From contig NZ_JANDMF010000002.1 in the NCBI RefSeq assembly GCF_031626875.1, forward strand, positions 1 to 64,000: DNA of 64,000 bases. The letters run 5' to 3'. Numbering within the stretch: the stretch's first letter is position 1; every line of letters begins with the position of its first letter. A program made the position numbers and the translations under genes. Under the pieces are notes generated by a model, which was given only the letters and a program-made list of their open reading frames with translations, ran no database searches and was not told the origin of the DNA. Shown piece by piece: positions 17,896 through 26,173 of this stretch. The DNA is from Clostridium sp031626875. GTDB taxonomy: Bacteria; Bacillota; Clostridia; Clostridiales; Clostridiaceae.

Positions 17896-18660
17896 TTATA
17901 AATATTTAAAACTATGGAAGTTTACCAATTGAATATTATTAGCTTTTATCCAGTTTTTAATTTCTATAGAAGTTAATGCTTTTACTTCAAGAGGACGAAT
18001 CATAGTAAATGATGAGATCTCTAATAAATCTTCATCCACATATCCTGGATGAGTTACAATTAAAGCTAAATCACTATCTAAAACTTCTCCTTCATCATCC
18101 AAAAAATAATTTAATGGATTATATAAATTGTCACTGGACATCTTAGGAAATTTACCCATTTTACAATTGATTTTAGGAATTATATCAACACCAAATGGCA
18201 CATATAACAGATTATTTTTATCTGCAACATATTTTAAGGCTTTTTCAAAGTTTTTAGATTGTATTGCATGTCCTTCAAAATACTCAGGATCTTTTCCAGT
18301 TATTTCTCTAAATTTATCTAACTGAGCTTGAACTTCAGTAACTACATCTTCAAATTCTATAATTTCTCTTTCTTCTTTATAAGCAATCCTAAATTCTTTT
18401 GATGAATGAAAATTTCCATATTGATCTACCATAGATGGAATCTTATTAGGATCACTACAAGGTTTACCTACACAAATATTTGTATGTTGTCCAATACTTA
18501 TTTGGTCATACTTTTTAACTAAATTAAATCCATTTTCAGCATCAGGCATATTAGGCATTAATCCTGTACTTGTCACAATACCATCTATAATAGCTTTGTG
18601 AATTCCATGATTGACAGCATCAGTAAATCCTAAATCATCTGCACGAACAATTAATTTCAT
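17896..18660 (-). CDS. ChbG/HpnK-family (YdjC-like) carbohydrate deacetylase
   Basis: This roughly 254-aa metal-dependent deacetylase has the N-terminal motif IVRADDLGFTDAVN, whose paired Asp residues bind metal with His, then SIGQHTNI and EGHA, and a C-terminal VTHPGYVD. Family members remove one acetyl group from chitobiose or related oligosaccharide phosphates. The ATG at 18660 follows GGAGGT by 7 nt; a TTG five codons upstream overlaps that site. It lies downstream of the PTS gene, which suggests it processes the sugar imported by that EIIBCA. Confidence 0.88.
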   Translation of the reverse strand: MKLIVRADDLGFTDAVNHGIHKAIIDGIVTSTGLMPNMPDAENGFNLVKKYDQISIGQHTNICVGKPCSDPNKIPSMVDQYGNFHSSKEFRIAYKEEREIIEFEDVVTEVQAQLDKFREITGKDPEYFEGHAIQSKNFEKALKYVADKNNLLYVPFGVDIIPKINCKMGKFPKMSSDNLYNPLNYFLDDEGEVLDSDLALIVTHPGYVDEDLLEISSFTMIRPLEVKALTSIEIKNWIKANNIQLVNFHSFKYL

Positions 18661-18760
18661 TATATTGACCTCCAACTTTCTATTTAATTTTTTATTAGTT
18701 TTAATGATAATCCCTTTCTTAATTGTAAGTATGCCTCTTCAATTTGATTAGAATCAGTAG

Positions 18761-18792
18761 CATCACCCCATAATAATCATTATGGGGTGATG
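18761..18792 (-). terminator. Strong stem-loop between the PTS and deacetylase genes
   Basis: CATCACCCCATAAT (18761-18774) and ATTATGGGGTGATG (18779-18792) form a perfect 14-bp stem with a 4-nt loop. No clear T-run follows on either strand, so it may reduce rather than abolish read-through into the deacetylase gene, or stabilise the PTS mRNA end. Confidence 0.6.
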
Positions 18793-18802
18793 TTCATATT
18801 AA

Positions 18803-20704
18803 TTATTTATAAATCATTACTGTTAATAAATTTTCTTTGTAAAAAATAGATTTTTTATCTGTTTCAATAATATCTAAGTATTTATCAGCATTAGTAATTA
18901 CTATTGGAGTAGTTAATGAATAACCTGCATCTTTTATAGCATTTATATCGAATTCCAATAATAATTGACCTGCTTTTACAGTATCTCCTTGAGTTACTTT
19001 AGGATAGAAATACTTTCCTTCTAATTGAACTGTATCCATGCCGACATGAATTAATATTTCAGCTCCATTGGAACTTGTGATCCCTATAGCATGACCTGTT
19101 GGAAATAATGTTGTTATAACACCATCTACTGGAGCTACTACGCTCCCTTCTGTTGGCTCAATTGCAACACCTTTCCCTAATGCTCCTTTCGCAAATGCCT
19201 CATCTTTAACTTCTGATAATGCTTTAACTTCACCTATTAATGGACTTATTAATACTTCTTGTTTTACTAATTCATCGTTGTCATTTTTTCTTTCAACAGT
19301 TTCAACTTCATCATCTTTAAATCCCATTAAGAACATTAATAAGAAACCTACAACAAAGCTTACTACCATAGCAATTATTGATCCATAAAATCCTTTATCC
19401 ATTCCATTTGATCCTATATAACTAGGTACTGAAAAAATACCTAAACCAGTTATAGCATAAATTTTAACTCCCATAAATCCAGTTATACCACCACCTACAG
19501 CAGAAGCTACACAACTTAAAATAAATGGTTTTTTACGTGGCAAAGTCACACCGTAAATTGCTGGTTCTGTAACTCCGAATACTCCTGAAATAAATGCTGG
19601 GAAAGCTATTCCTTTTAATTTTAGATTCTTCGTTTTTAATAAAATAGCTAAAACAACACCTGATTGAGCGAAAGTAGTACCCACTGCACATGCTAAAATT
19701 GTATCATAACCTATAGTCATCATATTATTTATTGCTATAGGTATTAACCCCCAATGTAATCCAAAGATTACAGTTATTTGCCACAAACCTCCAATAATCA
19801 CTCCCGCTAAAATTGGACTTAAATTTATCATAGATATTGTAGCTGTTCCAAGTAGTTTTGCTGCCCAAGTAGCAATTGGTCCAATTACTATAAATGATAA
19901 TGGCACAGTAATTAATAATGTAAAAAGTGGAACTAAAAATGTTTTAACTACATCAGGAATTATATTTTTAAATATCTTTTCTATTTTAGATCCTACAAAT
20001 GTTGATATAATAATTGGAATAACACTTGATGAATAACTCATTAAAATAACAGGAATACCCAAAAATGTTACATATACAGGAGATTCAATTAATGTTCCTG
20101 CAAATAATGTATACAATGGTTGATTTGGAGCTGCTGTTAATCCTGAGAGTGTTGGATAAACAAGACTTGCACCAATTGCCATACCAACAAATTCATTAAG
20201 TTTAAACTTTTTAGCTGAAGTATAACCTAAGAAAATTGGGAAGAAATAAAATAAACAATCACCAATTACATTTAATATTTGATAAGTCCCATCAGTAGCT
20301 GTTAGAATATGAACTGCTATTAATAATGCATTAAGACCTTTTATCATACCTGTAGCACATAAAACACCTAAAGTTGGGGTAAACACACCTGAAACAATAT
20401 CGATAAATTTATCTATTGGATTTGACTTTTCTTGTGTTTCCTCTGAAGATGAAGTTGCAAAACCTCCTATTTCATTAACATCAGCAAAAACATCTGGTAC
20501 ATGATTTCCAATAACTACTTGATACTGTCCCCCACTTTTTATAACAGTTACAATACCATCCATTTTCTTAAGAACTTCCGTATTTGCTTTACCTTCATCT
20601 TTTAACTTAAATCGTAAACGTGTAACACAGTGAGTTAAACTATTTACATTTTCTTTACCGCCAACATTTTTTATAATGTCTTTTGCTAATTTTTCATACT
20701 TCAT
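18803..20704 (-). CDS. PTS beta-glucoside-type transporter subunit EIIBCA
   Basis: This 633-aa membrane permease carries all three domains. EIIB is N-terminal (active Cys in NSLTHCVTRLRF, about residue 27). EIIC has about ten helices (residues 105-460), and EIIA is C-terminal (active His in ILIHVGMDTVQLEGK). It imports and phosphorylates a beta-glucoside or related sugar. AGGAGAT precedes the ATG. Its leader contains an antiterminator target and terminator, so expression depends on a BglG/LicT-type protein; no such gene is in the window. Confidence 0.93.
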   Translation of the reverse strand: MKYEKLAKDIIKNVGGKENVNSLTHCVTRLRFKLKDEGKANTEVLKKMDGIVTVIKSGGQYQVVIGNHVPDVFADVNEIGGFATSSSEETQEKSNPIDKFIDIVSGVFTPTLGVLCATGMIKGLNALLIAVHILTATDGTYQILNVIGDCLFYFFPIFLGYTSAKKFKLNEFVGMAIGASLVYPTLSGLTAAPNQPLYTLFAGTLIESPVYVTFLGIPVILMSYSSSVIPIIISTFVGSKIEKIFKNIIPDVVKTFLVPLFTLLITVPLSFIVIGPIATWAAKLLGTATISMINLSPILAGVIIGGLWQITVIFGLHWGLIPIAINNMMTIGYDTILACAVGTTFAQSGVVLAILLKTKNLKLKGIAFPAFISGVFGVTEPAIYGVTLPRKKPFILSCVASAVGGGITGFMGVKIYAITGLGIFSVPSYIGSNGMDKGFYGSIIAMVVSFVVGFLLMFLMGFKDDEVETVERKNDNDELVKQEVLISPLIGEVKALSEVKDEAFAKGALGKGVAIEPTEGSVVAPVDGVITTLFPTGHAIGITSSNGAEILIHVGMDTVQLEGKYFYPKVTQGDTVKAGQLLLEFDINAIKDAGYSLTTPIVITNADKYLDIIETDKKSIFYKENLLTVMIYK

Positions 20705-20737
20705 TTTTACATCTCCTTCTTACTTTTAGATTTCATA

Positions 20738-20836
20738 TAAAAAAGGCGAAACCTAACACTTGTAGTACATATAAATCTAATCTAATAAGATTCGTACTAT
20801 AAACGTTGGTCTCGCCTGCTTTACCAGTAACAATCC
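20738..20836 (-). promoter_or_regulatory. BglG/LicT-type ribonucleic antiterminator (RAT) with overlapping terminator
   Basis: On the minus strand 20836-20804 reads GGATTGTTACTGGTAAAGCA then GGCGAGACCAACG, matching the RAT consensus of bgl/lic leaders. Its 3' half (GGCGAGACCAAC, 20816-20805) can instead pair with GTTAGGTTTCGCC (20757-20745), which is followed by TTTTTT, forming a terminator 35 bp before the EIIBCA start. RNA binding by an antiterminator protein at the RAT would block that terminator. The remaining stretch to 21050 holds only AT-rich promoter-like DNA. Confidence 0.85.
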
Positions 20837-21050
20837 AAAACTTATTAAGTTTTTCGAGTAATATACAGATTACGTTTACATCTGTAGTAAAAATTATCAT
20901 CCTTACAAACAATATAATATCATCTTTAAATATTATAATACATGTAATTTTCGAGTATAAATAAGTTACTTTTTTAGATTTGTTAATACCTGCATTGCCG
21001 CATAACTTTCATATTGTTATACTATTTATAAAGAAGAAGGAGGTTTTATT

Positions 21051-22169
21051 CTGAAAAATCAATATATTTTTTATGGTGATTTTCAAAATTATATAAGGAA
21101 CTATTATATAAAAAATAACAAGAAAATTAACATAGTTAAGGCTCTACAATCTCTTAAAGATGTCTTGTTAGACCAAAATAATTCTTGTATTCAAAATGCT
21201 TTAAATTCACATAAGTCATGGAGTTGTTTATCTGATGAAAGCTTTGTTTCTGAAATATATAAAATACCACTATCTACTAAATATCTTGTACGCGACATGA
21301 TACCAAAAGAAATGCCTGAGGTGATTTTTTTTGAAAATTCCTATGATATTCTTGTATTCAGACAGTTTCATAATTTATATGATCCAATGCATTCACATAA
21401 CTTTTTTGAAATATTTTATGTATATAAAGGTAACTGTCAACTAAAATTTGAGAATGAATTACATACTTTATCTGAAGGTGATTTGTGCATAATAGCTCCT
21501 GATTCCCAACATTCTGCTATTAATGATGATGAATTTTCGACAATAATTACAATTTGCATAAGAAAAAGCACTTTTGACAGTTCGTTTTTTCAACTGCTTA
21601 CTCAAAAAAATTTACTGTCTAGTTTTTTTCAAAATATACTTTACATTAAAGCTGAATCAAACTATATTCTATTTTCTACTGATAATTCAAAAGATTTAAA
21701 ACTTATTATGAGAAATCTAATGTTTGAGTATAATAAAGGGGGTGCTTATTCAAATTATTGTTGTATTAGTTGGATAAATATCCTTTTCTCATTAATTTTA
21801 AGGAATTATAGTGATTCAGTACAATTTTACAACTATAAGTTTTCAAATGATTTTTACTCAATACTTAATTATATTCAAAATAACTATCAAAATTTAACCT
21901 TAAAAGAATTGGCTGATTTTTTTAATTATAGTGAAGCTCATTTAAGTTTATTAATAAAAAAGAATACTGGTCTAGGATTTATGAAGCTAATAACAAAATT
22001 AAAAATGTCAGCCGCTTGCAAGTATTTAAAAAACACTAATCTGTCAATTGAAAAAATTTCAGAACTTATAGGTTATAATTCCTGTGATTATTTTTCAAAA
22101 GCATTTAAAAAGTACTATTCCTATTCACCTCAACAGTATAGAAATAAATTTAGTTTAAATAATAAATGA
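21051..22169 (+). CDS. AraC-family regulator with cupin sensor, probable non-ATG start
   Basis: The C-terminal AraC HTH pair (about the last 100 residues: LTLKELADFFNYSEAHLSLLIKK and IEKISELIGYNSCDYFSKAFKKYYSYSPQQYR) follows a cupin-like sensor (HSHNFFEIFYVYKGN). The frame contains only a TTG at 21165 as a conventional start, without a Shine-Dalgarno. It is open upstream, and AAGGAGG at 21037-21043 is ideally placed for CTG at 21051 (or ATT at 21048), adding 38 residues. It is divergent from the beta-glucoside PTS gene and is its likely local regulator. Confidence 0.8.
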   Translation: MKNQYIFYGDFQNYIRNYYIKNNKKINIVKALQSLKDVLLDQNNSCIQNALNSHKSWSCLSDESFVSEIYKIPLSTKYLVRDMIPKEMPEVIFFENSYDILVFRQFHNLYDPMHSHNFFEIFYVYKGNCQLKFENELHTLSEGDLCIIAPDSQHSAINDDEFSTIITICIRKSTFDSSFFQLLTQKNLLSSFFQNILYIKAESNYILFSTDNSKDLKLIMRNLMFEYNKGGAYSNYCCISWINILFSLILRNYSDSVQFYNYKFSNDFYSILNYIQNNYQNLTLKELADFFNYSEAHLSLLIKKNTGLGFMKLITKLKMSAACKYLKNTNLSIEKISELIGYNSCDYFSKAFKKYYSYSPQQYRNKFSLNNK

Positions 22170-22291
22170 TTAGTAACAAGATAACCAATGAAAAGAAAAG
22201 TTAATTCAACTAATTAATTTTATAGTTCAAAGATTTAATTGAAACACTTTTACCCCAAATAACAAACCTATATTTAATAGCTACTAAAATA

Positions 22292-22330
22292 AAAGCTGAT
22301 TCCTACATTTGACAGAAATCAGCTTTTTAG
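22292..22330 (+). terminator. Terminator of the AraC gene
   Basis: A 10-bp stem AAAGCTGATT/AATCAGCTTT (22292-22301 with 22317-22326) merges into a TTTTT run. Confidence 0.75.
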
Positions 22331-22404
22331 CTTTAAAATTAAAGTGTATTTGATACAAGAAGATTAATTAGACAAAATGCTAAACGCTTTAAGTATAAAT
22401 AACG

Positions 22405-23934
22405 TTATATACAAAAAATACTCCTATAATACTCTTCCCAAAATTTAGCCTTTTCTTTGTTAAAGGCTATAGTAGTAATTGAATTACCCAAATTTATGAA
22501 AGACATATTTCCATTATACTCATCCCATTTATTAAGGTTATCACCATTTGGAGTTCCTGTTTTGGCAAAGTTAATTAAGTATGATGACATTTTATTACCT
22601 AAGTCATAATCTACTTGACTCCAATACGATTTTCTTTCAGTTGAGAAGTTATTCAAGAAATATGGTACCTCTGCAGTATGGAATGCCCCCCATTTTTCTG
22701 ACATTTCTCCTGGCATTACATGAGTAAATTTATAAACATATGTTGGTTTTGTTGAATTTATTACTCTTGCTTTAGCTAAACAAAGTTGCAAAGCCATCAT
22801 TCCATCTTCATTAATTTCATTATATGTATTAATAGCTTCATCACTATCTATAGAATATGTAGCTAAACACTCATCAGAATAAGAGCCAAATGTAGTTTCA
22901 ATAGCTACAATTAAATCAGCTTTTTTTATAGTAGTTGGTTTTGTAAATGGTTCTCTAGGAAAAATAGAGAATATTACTGTATCTTCTGAAACATTACCTG
23001 TCATTAAATTGACATCATTAACGTTTCCTTCTTTAATCATATTCAATTGTTTTTTTGGAATAATATTTCCATCTATGCAAGGAGTACCATTATAATTAAG
23101 AGCAAGTAATTCATCAGTTGACATCTCACGCATATCTTTTAATGTTTTCCCCTTAAATAACTCTGAAGAAGCAGCTTCTTTCTCTTTCATTATATCAAAT
23201 TCCCAATTTATGCAATTAAACCCCATAGCTACAGCATTTTTGAAAAGTCCCTTTGCTTTGGGTGATATTGTAAGAATATTTACTGAAGCTGCACCTGCTG
23301 ATTGCCCTACTATAGTTACATTATCAGGATCTCCACCAAATTTTGTAATATTATTCTTAATCCATTTTAAAGCTTTAATTTGGTCTAATACACCATAATT
23401 CCCTGATATTCCATCTTTTGATTCATCAGATAATCCATGATGTGCTAAATAGCCAAATATCCCCAATCTATAGTTAATACTTACATATACAACATCCTTA
23501 TTCGCCATAGCTTCTCCATCATATACATCACAGGAAGAACCTCCACTTACAAATCCGCCTCCATGTATATATACAATAACAGGTCGTTTACTTGCTGTTG
23601 ATTCAGTCTTTGTCCATACATTAAGAGTCAAACAATCTTCTGAATAACCTTTTGATGTATCAATAATAAATTCTTTAGACCACATCATAAATGGAATTTG
23701 CTTTTGTTGAATCCCACTTGGTCCAAAATCAATACATTCCTTAACACCTTTCCATGAACCTACTGGTTGTGGTTCCTTCCATCTTAGCTCTCCAACTGGA
23801 GGAGCGGCATAAGGAATACCTTTGTATATTGCTATTTTTGAGTCAGATAATAAAGTTCCTGTTATTTTACCACCCTCCACTTCAATCTCATTTGTTGCAT
23901 TTAACTTTATACTCAAATTTTTCTTTGTAAACAT
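22405..23934 (-). CDS. Type-B carboxylesterase (PnbA-like)
   Basis: This 509-aa alpha/beta hydrolase of the carboxylesterase/para-nitrobenzyl esterase family has the oxyanion motif YIHGGGFVSGG, the nucleophile elbow GQSAGAASV and the catalytic His in WGAFHTAEVPYFL. There is no convincing signal peptide. It hydrolyses esters of unknown acids. AAAGGAAGGT precedes the ATG. It is monocistronic and divergent from the iron alcohol dehydrogenase gene across 384 bp. Confidence 0.92.
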   Translation of the reverse strand: MFTKKNLSIKLNATNEIEVEGGKITGTLLSDSKIAIYKGIPYAAPPVGELRWKEPQPVGSWKGVKECIDFGPSGIQQKQIPFMMWSKEFIIDTSKGYSEDCLTLNVWTKTESTASKRPVIVYIHGGGFVSGGSSCDVYDGEAMANKDVVYVSINYRLGIFGYLAHHGLSDESKDGISGNYGVLDQIKALKWIKNNITKFGGDPDNVTIVGQSAGAASVNILTISPKAKGLFKNAVAMGFNCINWEFDIMKEKEAASSELFKGKTLKDMREMSTDELLALNYNGTPCIDGNIIPKKQLNMIKEGNVNDVNLMTGNVSEDTVIFSIFPREPFTKPTTIKKADLIVAIETTFGSYSDECLATYSIDSDEAINTYNEINEDGMMALQLCLAKARVINSTKPTYVYKFTHVMPGEMSEKWGAFHTAEVPYFLNNFSTERKSYWSQVDYDLGNKMSSYLINFAKTGTPNGDNLNKWDEYNGNMSFINLGNSITTIAFNKEKAKFWEEYYRSIFCI

Positions 23935-24318
23935 ATTTACCTTCCTTTCGTTTTAATAGAAGTATAATATAGCGACTACATTACCAATCATCTACACATT
24001 TATTACCATTCTACATTATCTAAATTAGCATTTTATGATTATTAAATCCATGTTATATTCGAAGATAAATACGATAATTTCTAATCTTGTTACATGTTTA
24101 TCTTCATAGCTCACTAGTTAATTATATATTTTTTTAGTTTAACTTAGAGTTATATTAAAAAATTATTATATTGAAATAACTATATTTCCTACCTTTTTGA
24201 AACTATCCTACGAAAAAGTGGCTTCTTTTATTTTCAAATTAATAGACTTATACTAATATTCGTAGCAAGACAACAAATAAAATTAATTAACTTTTTTAAA
24301 TATAAGGAGGAAATATAA
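23935..24318. other. 384-bp intergenic region between divergent esterase and adh genes
   Basis: No open frame of interest. The only structure I see is an inverted repeat, GAAGATAAA (24061-24069) with TTTATCTTC (24107-24115), possibly an operator. The rest is AT-rich and must hold the two divergent promoters, which I cannot place with confidence. Confidence 0.4.
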
Positions 24319-25485
24319 ATGCAAAGATTTACCATACCAAGAGACATCTATTTTGGAACTAATGCTCTAGATCATTTAAAAGATATAAAAGGAACTAAAG
24401 CTATACTAGTTATTGGTTCTGAAAGATTAATAAAAGATGGAACAGTACCTAAAATTCAAAATTTATTAAAAGAAACCAAAATTCAAACAACAGTATTTTC
24501 TGGTGTTGAAAATGACCCATCTGTTGCAACAGTTAGAAAAGGTGTTGAAATGATGAATTCCTTCAACCCTGATTTAGTAATTGGTATTGGTGGAGGATCT
24601 CCAATAGATGCCGCTAAAGCAATGTGGATATTTTATGAGTATCCAAGCTTTACTTTTCAAGAAGCTGCTAAGCCATTTAACTTACCAGAATTAAGACAAA
24701 AAGCTAAATTCATAGCTATCCCAACTACAAGTGGTACTGGTTCTGAAGTCACTTCATTCTCAGTAATAACTGACAATGAAACTGGAATTAAGTATCCAAT
24801 AGCTGACTACAATATAACTCCAGATATTGCTATAGTTGATACTGCTTTAGTTCAGAGTATGACTCCAAAATTAGTTGCTAATACTGGAATGGATGCTTTA
24901 ACTCATGCTCTTGAAGCTTTTGTTTCAACTGCTAGGAATCCAATAACTGATGCGCTAGCTATGAAATCTATAGAAATGACTGTTGAAAATTTAGTTAAGT
25001 CATTTAATGGAGAAAAGGAAGCTAGAGAAAACATGCATATATCTCAATGCTTAGCTGGAATGTCATTCTCAAATGCAATACTCGGAATAGTTCATTCAAT
25101 GGCACATAAATCTGGTAAAATATTCAATATACCTCATGGATGTGCAAATGCAATATACTTATCTTATGTTATAGAATTTAATGCTAAAACAGCTGGAGAT
25201 GCTTATGCTGACATAGCTAAGAGATTGGGGTTAAGCGGAAATACAACAGATGAGTTAGTTAAATCATTAATAAACCTTGTTAAAAATTTTAGAATCGCTA
25301 TGAACATGCCTACTACTTTAAAAGAATTTGGATTATCAGAAGAAGACTTTAAGTCTAATTTAGATAAAATTTCTGAAGGTGCAGTTGCTGATCCTTGTAC
25401 AGGTACAAACCCACGAGAAATATCTGTAGTAGAGATGAAAAAATTATTTGAAGCTACTTATTATGGGACTGAAGTAATCTTCTAG
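24319..25485 (+). CDS. Iron-containing alcohol dehydrogenase
   Basis: This 388-aa group III alcohol dehydrogenase has the dinucleotide motif GIGGGSPIDAAKAMW (about residue 95). Its Fe2+ ligands are in GMDALTHALEAFVS (Asp and His near 194-198), HSMAHKSGKIFNIPHGCANA (two His). It resembles the clostridial butanol and 1,3-propanediol dehydrogenases that reduce aldehydes with NAD(P)H at the end of fermentation; the physiological substrate is not certain. AAGGAGG precedes the ATG. It is monocistronic with an unusually strong terminator. Confidence 0.93.
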   Translation: MQRFTIPRDIYFGTNALDHLKDIKGTKAILVIGSERLIKDGTVPKIQNLLKETKIQTTVFSGVENDPSVATVRKGVEMMNSFNPDLVIGIGGGSPIDAAKAMWIFYEYPSFTFQEAAKPFNLPELRQKAKFIAIPTTSGTGSEVTSFSVITDNETGIKYPIADYNITPDIAIVDTALVQSMTPKLVANTGMDALTHALEAFVSTARNPITDALAMKSIEMTVENLVKSFNGEKEARENMHISQCLAGMSFSNAILGIVHSMAHKSGKIFNIPHGCANAIYLSYVIEFNAKTAGDAYADIAKRLGLSGNTTDELVKSLINLVKNFRIAMNMPTTLKEFGLSEEDFKSNLDKISEGAVADPCTGTNPREISVVEMKKLFEATYYGTEVIF

Positions 25486-25486
25486 A

Positions 25487-25540
25487 TTTATATAGAGAGT
25501 TATAGCTGGTTATAGAACCAGCTATAACTCTCTATATAAA
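25487..25540. terminator. Perfect 25-bp hairpin between the convergent adh and HxlR genes
   Basis: Positions 25487-25511 and 25516-25540 are exact reverse complements around a 4-nt loop. The ends are AT-rich, so it can act in both directions. It ends 9 bp from the end of the convergent HxlR gene. Confidence 0.85.
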
Positions 25541-25548
25541 TAGCAAAA

Positions 25549-25914
25549 TTAGGATTCATAATTTAATTGTTTAAAATTATTTACGAAGTCTTTTCCCCAT
25601 TTATCCATTGCATCCAAGATTGGAATTAAATCTTCAGCCATTTTAGTAAGTGAATACTCCACCATAGGCGGTACTTCATGATAAACAGTTCTCTTAACAA
25701 GTCCATTTCGCTCTAAATCTTTTAATTGTTGACTTAACATTTTTTGAGTTATTCCTGGAATTAATCTTTTAAATTCATTATATCTTATAACTTTATGAAT
25801 ATTTAAATTCCAAATAATAAGTGCTTTCCATTTACCGCTTAAAACTTCTAAAGTAACTTCAATTTCACATCTATAAGAACTACAACTAACTTTATTTAAT
25901 CTATTTTTGGGCAT
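25549..25914 (-). CDS. HxlR-family transcriptional regulator
   Basis: The 121-aa winged helix has the HxlR core EVTLEVLSGKWKALIIWNL, then RLIPGITQKMLSQQLKDLERNGLVKRTVYHEVPPMVEYSLTKMAEDLIPIL. The N-terminal CSSYRCEIE has two Cys that could form a redox switch. GGAGG lies 7 nt before ATG. It is convergent with the iron alcohol dehydrogenase gene. Its targets are unknown; it is one of three HxlR proteins in the window. Confidence 0.9.
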   Translation of the reverse strand: MPKNRLNKVSCSSYRCEIEVTLEVLSGKWKALIIWNLNIHKVIRYNEFKRLIPGITQKMLSQQLKDLERNGLVKRTVYHEVPPMVEYSLTKMAEDLIPILDAMDKWGKDFVNNFKQLNYES

Positions 25915-26173
25915 AACATCACCTCCTAGTATAAGATGATTTACTTGTATAACAATTCATAATTTATATTATATACAAATTAATCAAAACTTGCCATATT
26001 ACATTTTACTTACTAATCCATTTTCAAACTATAAAATATAAATGAAAACTCTCTTAAAAATTCAATTTTAAAATTTGCAGAGGTTCTATGATAGAGTCTA
26101 GTCATAGACATTTCATCTACACCTAATCTTTGTATTTTTATTTTGTATGAATTACACATACTATGCTAATTAA

